Positions 32,791-43,700 of a DNA stretch of 64,000 nt are shown one piece after another (position 1 is the first letter of the stretch; every line of letters starts with the position of its first letter). The notes below the pieces were generated by a model that saw nothing but the letters and a program-made list of their open reading frames with translations, was not told where the DNA came from and made no database searches. The stretch covers positions 16,627,326 to 16,691,325 of the forward strand of contig OX123182.2 in assembly GCA_944739405.2 (NCBI GenBank), written 5' to 3'. The DNA is from Euclidia mi (Eukaryota > Arthropoda > Insecta > Lepidoptera > Erebidae). Both the position numbers and the translations under genes were made by a program.

Positions 32791-33309
32791 TCATAGGTTA
32801 TTACTTATGCAAGCCAGCACATCTTCTCCAACTAAATCGTCCAACTAATTAATTGGATACTGATAGTATCAGAACAGAACCGAGATTCACTTCCGATTAC
32901 GCACAATTAAAAAGTTGTCCAACTTCTTGTTAGCACGGTGACCCTATGCAACTTCGCAGACTATCCAACTTTGTTGGGCAGTCGCAAGGCAAGATGCAAG
33001 ACGACCACAAGCGTGAGCGTGATTTCCCCGCGCTCGCATCTTCGTCGATGGGTACGACGTCTGCCTGAGTTAGTCCAATCCTCTCTTCAACGGCGATAGC
33101 GAGTCGGAAAGTTGTGTCCTATTTAATTATCGTTGGCCCGATTAGATATACGAGCTCATCAAAAGACGAAATACATTCTGTAGTATGAGAAAAATTGATC
33201 AGGGTAGGTAATATCTGAGTTTAGAATGCAATGTATGATGCTTCTCATATTCTAATCTGTTACTTAATATGGGATGCACCCAAAATGTTCTCTTTTATTT
33301 TCGTCCTTT

Positions 33310-33972
33310 TTAGGGTTCCGTACCACACAAGGTAAAAAAAGGAACCCTTATAAGATCACTTTCTTGTCCCTCTGTCTGTCTGTCCGTGTGTCACCGCCGA
33401 TTTTCTCAGGAACGGGTGGACCTAGCAAATACCAGACCTGATTTTTTTACCAGATACTGAGGTCTATGGTTCCTATTAGGTGTATAAAAATCAGGGTCTT
33501 GGGTCAACCCGATAAAAAGATATGGTCAAAATTTGATTTTTGCGAAAACTTGTGAGTACCAAAATTAACCATAATTTTTAACTTTTTTTATTTTTCGTAA
33601 TGTTTCCTTTACTTGTGCTGTACGACCTTAGTTTTAACCAAAATTGTCAATTCTAGGTCAACCGTAAGTATCCTATAGGTTTTGTGTCGATAACCTATAT
33701 GGTAGTTCCCGTTGAACTAGAATCACGAAATTTGGCCAAAAGCAGGATCTTACAGCACAAATAAAGGAAAAATTACAAAAAAATAAAAAAGTGGAAAATT
33801 TAAGGGTGTCCCCATACATACATAGTGGACTCCATTTAAGATAGTCCTCTAAGTTGTATGGGCGCTCAAACAGATTTAGAGGACTAGCGTAATTAGCACC
33901 AACCTCAAATAAGGTAAAATGCGTACGGAACCCTCGGTGCGCGGGTCAGACTCGCACTTGCCCGAATTTTTT
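33310..33972 (+). mobile_element. GGGTTCCGTAC element, copy 2 (nested)
   Basis: It starts TTAGGGTTCCGTACC and ends GTACGGAACCCTCGGTGCGC, then GTCAGACTCGCACTTGCCCG. Same family as copy 1 but with a longer interior. It lies inside the MITE at 32547-34173. Confidence 0.78.
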
Positions 33973-34573
33973 TTATAAATACTTGCTCTATTCAAAGCGT
34001 TTATTTCCGCATTTTCACGCACACGCACCGCGCTGGCAATACTGTCACCGACTAAATCGATTAAATCTGCGGCTTGTAACCAATAAATTAAAGTTGGTCA
34101 ACTAAATTATAGAAGTACGCAATTTAGTCGTTCGATAGTCGGTCAACTTACAATTGTATGTCTGCGGGCTCTCTAAATTTTAACGTCCTACACACACAGT
34201 TTTAAGTTTTTAGCATAGTGGTTTTAGCTGAATATTTTACTGGGCCCTTGTTTTAAATCAGATCGCCTCACATGAAGTTATAATAATAACTAATAACTTA
34301 TTAAATATAATTTATTGACTTGATTGATTGCTGAGATCATTGACCATTTAACCTGACTAAATTTCCCCTCAAATTTGATCATGGTTCAAGAACTAAAATA
34401 TAATTACCCAATTGGTATATTATACAATGATTTATTATAAGTCAAAGTAAGTTACGTATGATAATAATATTGCGACACATTACTACATCTACCACTATTT
34501 GTTACCCTTTCCTTTAATTAGTTACGTATATTAATAAAAATTATCCACTCGCGATCTACCAGGATAACATAAG

Positions 34574-34738
34574 TCAATAGCAGATGAAATGCTCATCGTC
34601 TACAATGCGGTACTTGTCGTTCCTGTAACAGGTGAGGTTGTCAATGAACTTCTGGCTGCTGTCGTTGTGGACCTTGGTGAACACTGGAGGCAGGGGTTCG
34701 CAGCCAGACTCCTCCGAGAGGGAGATGTAGTAGTCAGC
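34574..34738 (-). CDS. FMO terminal exon, proximal version
   Basis: The acceptor is AACACACTCAG before 34738 in phase 0, and the stop TGA is at 34574-34576. It encodes ADYYISLSEESGCEPLPPVF and ends YRIVDDEHFICY. This is the nearer of two candidate last exons. Confidence 0.82.
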   Translation of the reverse strand, partial: ADYYISLSEESGCEPLPPVFTKVHNDSSQKFIDNLTCYRNDKYRIVDDEHFICY

Positions 34739-37700
34739 CTGAGTGTGTTACATGATCATTTTTTTCGTTAAAGCCATGGATGTAGGTTATAATTACATCA
34801 ATGGTTAAAGCATTCGCAGAGCAAATAGTGTAATACTTGTGGTAGACACACATAACTCAACTTATTTCCGTTTGGCTCTTATTCTATTTTAGAAATTTGC
34901 TACTGTAATTGATTTATGGAAGACGTTTACACAAAGCTAAGACCCTGAAGAAGGAGGCACCTAAGTGTTGAACGTAATAAAAAAATCTTGTGCTAGTGAT
35001 TTTATCATAGTCTTCCGGATATAATTTTTATGGTCGGTTTCAGAATATCTCACAGGCATTTTTATGATTTGGTATTAAAAATATACCTATATCTAACCCA
35101 AAACAGGAATGGCAAAATAGTTAGTTTGTCGATTCAGCTAGTCATTTTATATTTTCTTTCAAATCTTACGTCACAAGGTGTCTCGGTACTGTCAAAGAAA
35201 ATAGAAATTAAATAACTATAGTTTTAAAATTGAAAGAGGAAAATATAAATTCAGATCGGCGGGTTAACCTATTACTTGTCATCTTATTTGAATTTATTAC
35301 TGAACGCAATTATATAAGATACCGTTGTTAAAATAAGGTCATAAATTCATAATATTAAACTATCGTATTGTTTTCAAATTAATTATGGAAAAATAAACAA
35401 CGAATTAGCCAATTAGATAACCTCTGTGTTACTAGGCAAACATAATTTATAAAACAATCTTATTAAGTATTGGTTGTCCCAGTATGGTGTAATGGCCGTA
35501 ACACACGCTCGAACTTGGTCCGAACAGACCACGGATTTGCGCCGCCTCCAGACCAAATCTGCCCGGCTGTAGAGTAGTCCGGCGAACATAATTATTATTA
35601 ATTGAGTCCGCCTCGGTCCGCTAGTTTGCAGATCGGTCGGATCGGATATGGCTTAAGTGGTCTACACACGTCCCTAAAATCAGAGGCGATATCGGGAGAG
35701 CGAAAATCGGCTACGACTCTACACACGTCCCTGCAAGCTAGTACGTAACCGACTGTGTAGCAGAGCGCTCTTCGATAAGATGCCGCCGACGCTTTCCAAA
35801 CAACAAAAAATAGGCATCGCTTTGGCTCTTTCTACGGTGCAAGTAAAACAAAAAAGAAAAAGAAGGATTTGGGCAAAGACTTTCTTGTTGAAACGAGACA
35901 AAATTGAGCCACATGAATTTAATGTTACATTTAGAACCACCAGATTTAAAAAACATTTTAAGAATGGACATAGAGTGTTTTGAAGAGCTCCTCGAAATGG
36001 TAACACCATTAATACAAAAACAAAATACTTTAATGCGAGAGTCCATAAGTCCAAGAGAACGATTAACAGCTATTTTACGTTTCCTGGCTACAGGTCAAAG
36101 TTATGAGGATTTAAAATTTAGTGCTGTTATATCACCGCAACTAATGTCGCAAATGATTCCAGAGACATGCGCTGCTATATACAATAGTTTGAAACACTAT
36201 ATCATATGAATAATAATATTATATGAAGTGCGCATATTTTCAAGTTTTTCTTAAAATCGGCTAGAGTGGTTTCTTTGCCAAGCTCTTCGTTATAAACTTG
36301 CAAAAGCATTTTTAATGCCTCCTGCCTCGTATTGCGATTAAAATAATCTTTGTGTTTTTTATCCCATAGATAGGGCGGGCAACTCCTTATAAAGCTCGAG
36401 GGTTTTCGTCCACGCCTCCCGCTCCTTCTCCTTCGACATATTATATATTATTATAAATCTCGCCGCGCCGCAAACGCAGGCACGCTCGAAATAAAACCTC
36501 GACCTGTCGCTGCCGCACACGCTGGCGTACTGCGGCGAAATCGGCCCGACAACGCCCCCTACACGATTTTTGCCCCTAAATCGTGAGGTCGCCCGAACCG
36601 ACTTCAGAGTTAGGGTCAATAATAATAATTATGATTCCGATTTGCCTACAGACGACGCGATTTCGGGTACGATCTAGGGCGCTCCCCACCACCGGCCCGA
36701 TATCGCCTCCGATTTAGGGACGTGTGTAGACCACTTTACGTGAAGCAACTGTCCGATCCGGTCGTCTGTAGCGAGAACGGATTTGGTCCGCCGGACCAAC
36801 GGGTTTTGTCCGCCGGACAAGTTCGAGCGTGTGTTACGGCTATAAAGTGCGTCATCGGTTGTTGTGATGTGTTAAACTTGTGATTTATTGTTGAAATGAT
36901 ATGGAGGACGACGACCTAAATGTGCAATACCGATTACGATTATGAGGTTGACTTAAAAATCAGCTTTTCTTTTACATCATCATTTTTATTTGAAGATATA
37001 TCGGGACATGGGCATTCATCCTCAGTTGTGTTTCGGGATGTACAGCGCACCTTTGCTTCAAGTTTTTGATATTTCATTTTCAACATTGTAGAAATCGGCA
37101 TGATCACGGATGAAATCGAGATTTCTTGCAACAGTGCCGTATTATCGGATACTCGAAACTAAGGTATTTATTTAAGTCCCGAAAGACGGTAGAAAATGGT
37201 AGTAACCACGAAAATTCAAATGCCTAATTCGTAGAGATTCTATTATCTAAAAAAAAATCTATTGGAGTAGATACGGTTATATGGACTTCGCATGCTTCAA
37301 CGTAGATAGATAACTATGTAATAAGACTTATGTAGTTAAGATACTACAATTCCTTCGAATATGTCGTTGCACTCACCGGTGTTAGATACTTACCTGGTTT
37401 TCAAGCCTCACAGACTAAAGTATGTACATTACACAAAGTACCCAAATAAAAAGTCTGACACCTAAGTATGTCGGTGATGTATTTACCTGGTCTGGCCCCA
37501 TCATATGCGTCTGTCGCTTGGTGTAGCCCCTGGCGGCTCGGTCTTTCTTCTCATCCTCCCAGTGTTGCGTCATCTCCTCCTTTGATGGCAGACTGAAGGT
37601 ACCGTTCATTGATCGTATGTAGTATCGAACCTGAGAGCAAACGAAACCAGTTAGTATGACTAACTTTGAGGTGGTATAATAATGCCTGATCCATATCCTT

Positions 37701-40700
37701 AAAGGGGTTTTAGCCACGAAATATTGATAGTCCTTTGGGTTGCGGAGGTCTGACGGCAGTTGCTCTGTTGAAAAGTTAATATTCTGCCAGATCTGTTTAG
37801 ACTTGTAACTCACTAGTCTTACGGAGGTCACCCTGGTCTCCAAGGCAAGTGTTAGATGCAACCGCGAAAGTGCTAAGACAATGATGATGATCCTTCAACA
37901 TCATATTCCAGATGATTGCTTGTATTATGACTTTTCGAAGGAGCAGTTTTTTATGGTGAAATTAATTTTCTTCAAATCTTTGGGATTCAAATCTGTCAGT
38001 AATTTTTTGTAAAAAAAAAAGCAATTTTTCATATCTTAATACAGGGTGTCACAAGACCCATCACCAAGCCGAAGTCTACTCGTTGTAGACATCATGCCAA
38101 GTCATACTAACCAAAAAGAATACCTGGGAAACGATATTATTTTTGAGTTTTCACAATTTTTAAACCGCAATTAAAAGCGCGCGCGTGCAATACTCGAAAT
38201 ACCTACTTATCCATGGGGTTATAGGGCATATAAAGAACACATTGGCGGGGTAAATTCATCGATTTTGTACCTAATTAGAAAAATTCCATACTAACTTTGA
38301 GCCTCAATATCTCCTGAACCAATAATTTCCCAGGTATGGTGCGGAAGTAAAAAATGTTCGTAGTGATTGGTACAACATGGGATTTCAGTTTTCGTTAAGG
38401 GTATTTTTACACCCTGTATATAAAATCCTTGCGTTACTGACTGACTGACAGACACGCTACAGCCGAAACTATTAGGCGCAGGAAGCTGAAATTTGGCATG
38501 TATGTTCCTTGGGGACCGTAGGGGTGCACTAAGAAGGGATTTCCCGAAATACCCACGGGATCGGCCGAAACGGGTAAATTAAAAAAAAACGCAGGCGTAG
38601 CTGCTGGCGTCCTCTAGTATCAATATAAATATTTGTACGGGTCCCGTGACGCGTGAAACAGAAACGGAATTAGCCACTTTAAAAATGCACCGCTGTGCCG
38701 ATATTGAATTCAAAAGTAGTAACATTTAAAAATAGCCACAAAACTTTACCAATTACACATTTTTAGTTACACAGTGGAAACTTAAATTAGTTCAGCAAAC
38801 GGATGTTTGAAATTGCTTAACTGCATGCAATGCCTAAGTACCTACATAAATATTTGCAAAACGCGATTTCCATCGAACAAATGCAATTTTAGTACGAAAT
38901 AATCGCGTAATTAATTGGAAAATAATAAGTATACCTTGACGTTTCAGCGGGGGTGCAGTCATGTCAGTCACCCTGTAATCATGTATACCTAGTGTATCCT
39001 ACGCGCAATCGTCAAAACCATACATATCGTTGTTGAAAGGAAAAGAAAGATTTTATTTGTACCTCATAAAACTAACCCTTAAAACTAAACAGGTAAAGTA
39101 CAAATTGAGTAGAATACAAATTGGAACCTGCGTCAGCTTATTGATTGCACCTAGGACTTTCACTTTGGGGCTGTACTTCCGCTTTTTAACCTGACCAGTT
39201 ACAAAAGTATATATTATGAGCTTTCGGAGCAAATAGCATGTGAGTACCTCCATTTTAATAAGTTACCTTCTTACTACATTTTCCTTTTGAAACAGGACAG
39301 GTATTGAAAAGATCGCCTATATAATTACCATTAATATAGGACAAGGCATAAGGGAAGTCATTGAAGTTAACAAGTAATGTTCACGTAACCTTACGCTCGG
39401 ATGTTTACGAGCAAGCGGAAGACAACGCGAAAGGCGGATATTGTACGAGTCAGGGAAAACATTTATAACTTTAGGCTCGGTTTAATCACTTATGATTATG
39501 GACTATGGCCTTATCTTCCAGTTATATTCAAAAGTTATCCAACTAATTAATTTCACAGGAATTTATCAGACAGCGGCCAACCTGGCCTTAATACTTGTAT
39601 TGTATCTACGAGTACTTAGTAGGTAATCTTATACTAATATATCTTATCTATACTAATATAATAAAGCGGAAGAGTTTGTTTGTTTGTTTGTTTGTTTGAA
39701 CGCGCTAATCTCAGGAACTACCGGTCGGATCTGAAAAAATATTTTTGTATACGATAGCCCAGTTTTTCCGGAAGGCTATAGGCTATAAAACATCACGCTT
39801 CGACCCTTTGGGGCCAGGCAAAAGGCTAAAAAGGCTAAAAGATAATGTCGGCTAATCTCAGGGACTAGCAGTCGGATTAGAAAAATTGTTATTGCCTATG
39901 ATAGCCCAAGTATTCCGAAAGGCTATAGGCTATATAAAATTACGACACAACTTTTAGGGGCCAGACAAAATAATAAAATGTTCAAACGAGAAGGGGGAGG
40001 GTTGGGTCAAAGGCAAAAAAAGGCTAAACGAATAGGATACAATCTATATGGCTATCGTTTTCAAGATTTTCGGGACGCTGATTGAATATGAAATTTATTT
40101 AGTGATCTAAGATGGCGGACGGGAAATCAAAGATGGCGGATGAGAAAATTTAAAAAATCAATATGGGTATCGCCTTCGATGTTTTAGGGGGTGGGGAATC
40201 GAAATACAACATCTTTTTCGTGATCAAAGATGGCGGATGGGAAATCAAAGATGGCGGATGGAAAAAAATTATAAAATCAATATTGGTATCGTCTGCGATG
40301 TTAAAAGGGATGGGGAATCCAAATACAACATATGTTTCGTGATTCAAGATGGTGGAAGGGAAATCAAAGATGGCGGATGGGAAAAATTTTAATAATCAAT
40401 ATGGGTATCGTCTCTAATGATTTCAGGGATGGAGAATGCAAATACAACAACTATTTCGTGATCAAAGATGGCGGATCGGAAATCAAAGATGGCGGATGAG
40501 ATTTTTTTTAAAGTCGATATGGGTATCGTCTCCGATATTTTAAGGAATGGGGAATTCAAAAACACCATCTATTTCGTGATCAAAGATGGCGGATGGGATG
40601 TTTTTTAAAATCAATATGGGTATCGTCTTCGATGTTTAAAGGGATGGGGAATCCAAATACAACATCTATTTCGTGATTCAAGAGGGTGGATGGGAAATCA

Positions 40701-43700
40701 AAGATGGCGGATGGGAAAAAAATTTAAAAATCAATATGGGTATCGTCTCTGATGATTTAAGGGATGGTGAATCCAAATACAACATCTATTTCGTGATCAA
40801 AGATGGCGGATCGGAAATCAAAGATGGCGGATGGGATTTTTTTAAAGTCGATATGGGTATCGTCTCCGATATTTTAATGAATGGGGAATTCAAAAATACC
40901 ATCTGTTTCGTGATCAAAGATGGCGGATGGGATTTTTTTTTAAGTCAATATGGGTATCGTCTCCGATGTTTAAAGTGATGGGGAATCCAAATACAACATC
41001 TATTTCGTGATTCAAGATGGTGGATGGGAAATCAAAGATGGCGGATGGGAAAAATAAAAAAAATCAATATGGGTATCGTCTCTCATGATTTAAGGGATGG
41101 TGAATCCAAATACAACATCTATTTCGTGATCAATGATGGCGGATAGGAAATCTAAGATGGTGGACGGGAATTTTTTTGTAAAGTCTATATGGGTATCGTC
41201 TCCGATATTTTAAGGAATAGGGAATTCAATATTATATAAAAATCTATGTTTTTTTGTTCATCATTTATAGACTCTGAAATGATAACAGATTAAGCGCTAT
41301 GTCAATGGTAACTTTGGGAATGGGGCTTGGAAAAAAGGGAATTAAATAAAAACTCTTAAAAAGGCGATACGGAGTTCGCTGGGTTAGCTAGTACTAATAT
41401 AAGCTGAAGAGTTTGTCTGTTTGTTTGGTTGAACGCGCTAATTTTAGAAACGACTGGCCCGATTTGAAAAATTCTTTCAGTGTTAGATAGCCCATTTATC
41501 GAAGAAGGCTATAGGCTATATAACATCGCGCTATAAGCGACAGGAGTGGAGCAGTAGCCTTAAATAACGCGGGTGCAACCGCGGGCATCCTCTAGTAATA
41601 TAATAATTATTATCAGTCTTGTATATATACTGCGCTGCTGGGGACGGGCCTATACTCATTATGAGAAAGGTAAGGCCATAGCACAGTCTAATAATTAAGT
41701 CTTTATACTGTAGCCGTAGTCCATAACGCTGGCCAAGTGCAAATTGGCAGATTGTACATTATCAGACATGCAGGTTTCCTCACGATGTTTTTCTTTACCG
41801 TTTTTAGAAAGAAGAAAGAAAGAAAAGCATTTATTTCCACAACATACATGAAAGTACATAGGTACATTTTTTTGCCTTATAATAAGTATGGCACAGGTTA
41901 CCTATTGTTTTGTAAACACATTGAAAAGTAACAGTAGGTATGCATGTTGTAAAAGCGAGGTTGAGGCTACACCTCAAATCAACCCTGATTTTATTTGGTG
42001 ACCCCAAGTGACGATACAGATATCATCATACATTTAGTATCTAATTCATAAAATACAGAAATAAAAAACAAAAGAAAACTTTAGCTAGTTATAATTAAGA
42101 ATTTTTTCTACACATGACTTCGACTTGCATCCTAGTCCACAAATTGCCATAGTTGTCATTGCCCTCTCCTAATTTGCGTAACAATGTTAATTGTGAGTCA
42201 ATAGGAGGATTAGACCTCACATCCACTGAGTGAAATGGGGTAGTGACACTCCTTAATCTGTCACAACACAGACAATCGACTGCACGGTTGGCGTAGTGGT
42301 TTAAGCGGCCGGCCGCCTCGCCGCTTGACACTGCGCCGAGTGTTGTGGGTTCGATCCCCACACGAGGCAACACTATGTGTGATTCATAAAATGTTGTCTC
42401 GAGTTTGGGTGTACATTGTGTCCGTTAGTTGTATGTTTGTAAAGTCCCTCGCGACACAGGATTTAGACCTAGTGCGGGAGTAGTCTTTAAAAAAAATAAT
42501 GATGACGATGAAATTACTATATTTAGTTTACAAAATACTTTAAGACTTTAGTCTATAGACGTACCTGTAAGTCGAACATGGAGAAGGCGCACACGTAGTA
42601 GGGCACTCCGACGAAGCACATGGAGGGATGATGGATGTTCACCAGGTGTTTGTAGAGAGGCTCCACGCAGTTGTCCTCCACTACGATGCCGCACGACCCG
42701 TCCAGGAACGGGAAGTTGTACAGGTAACCTGGGAAGCAAACAATACGAGGAGTCACTGCTGAGCTTTATTCTTCCCTTTTTAATAGGAAAACTTTTTCAC
42801 TCGGAATAAAACTTGCGTCTACAGGATTTTACAAAGAATCAATCAAAGGACGAAGAACCCATTTATGCTGCGACTACCGTTGACATGTTGCTATCGGTAT
42901 GAGTAACAATTTGGCGGTATAGAAAAATCATAAAGCAGTTGAGGAGTCTGAGATGGAGGATTGCGACCACAAACACAGGGACAGTGATCTTTATACATCT
43001 ATTAAATTTATTAAATCAAACTTTGCACACACATCATCATCAACCTTTAACAGTCCACTGCTAGACTAGGCCTCTCCTTTGAAAGGAGGGATTGGCCTAC
43101 TATACCACGCTGGCCAAACGGGTTGGTATAGAGTTTGTATTAAATTTTCCTTCTCTTACAGTTCTGTTCTCTGCATAATATGATCCTTCTGTCGGCTCCT
43201 ACGACACCCATGGGATAATATGGGGTGGTGACAATCCGTATTCTTAATCCATCACCACGCGGACCATTTTATACACATATTATTCCGTTTTTGCATCTAC
43301 CTATCATCATCTTTATCAGCCTGCCATAGTCCACTGCTGGGCTCTCCAATGGCAGACTTTGCCTATATCGTCACTTCACCTAGCCTGGGCGTTTTATACT
43401 CCCTTTGCTAAGGCCCGGTCATCTACCTGAAGTTTCAATAGTTTCATAAAATTTAGTTTTAAGCATATCAATAATAGAATAGTTCTTCTCACCAGTACAC
43501 AAGAACACCACATCAACTTCATCTTCGCTCCCATCTTGGAAGTACACCTTCCTTCCATCCAGCTTCACAACATCAGGCTTCTGCACCAGGTTGTTAGGGA
43601 ACTCAGTCCTGGGCTGTGGGTTGAGGTGGTGGCTGAGGATGACCTTGGTGGTGACGGAGGTGATCTCTAACGCGATGTCCATGCCTGAGGGGCCGGCGCC

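Larger units (their letters stand above)
32547..34173. mobile_element. Harbinger-like MITE (TAA duplication) with two nested insertions
   Basis: It is flanked by TAA at 32544-32546 and 34174-34176. The terminal inverted repeat begins GAGAGCCCGCAGACATACAA and runs about 37 bp with one or two differences. The interior has repeated 'CGACTAAATCG' and 'GTCCAACTT' phrases, a 188-bp palindrome and a GGGTTCCGTAC element. No transposase was recognised. Confidence 0.78.
35656..36735 (+). mobile_element. Inner PIF/Harbinger element nested in the outer one (TTA target duplication)
   Basis: It is flanked by TTA at 35653-35655 and 36736-36738. The inverted ends begin AGTGGTCTACACACGTCCCT and run about 40 bp with a few differences (GAGGCGATATCGGG shared). 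It carries the start of a Harbinger transposase on plus and a MADF-like ORF on minus, the usual two-gene content of this superfamily, but the transposase catalytic part is deleted. Confidence 0.82.
35493..36842 (+). mobile_element. Outer PIF/Harbinger-like element (TAA target duplication)
   Basis: It is flanked by TAA at 35490-35492 and 36843-36845. The ends are inverted copies: TGGCCGTAACACACGCTCG on the left, TAGCCGTAACACACGCTCG read from the right, one mismatch, extending to GAACTTG. The interior is mostly a second, nested element. Located in an FMO intron. Confidence 0.8.

Noticed and set aside
35719..36054. Minus-strand ORFs (111 and 102 codons)
   Set aside because: Antisense to the Harbinger transposase N-terminus.
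42282..42365. tRNA gene
   Set aside because: Good A and B boxes, but no acceptor-stem pairing or anticodon arm; the same head is shared by other dispersed SINE copies.
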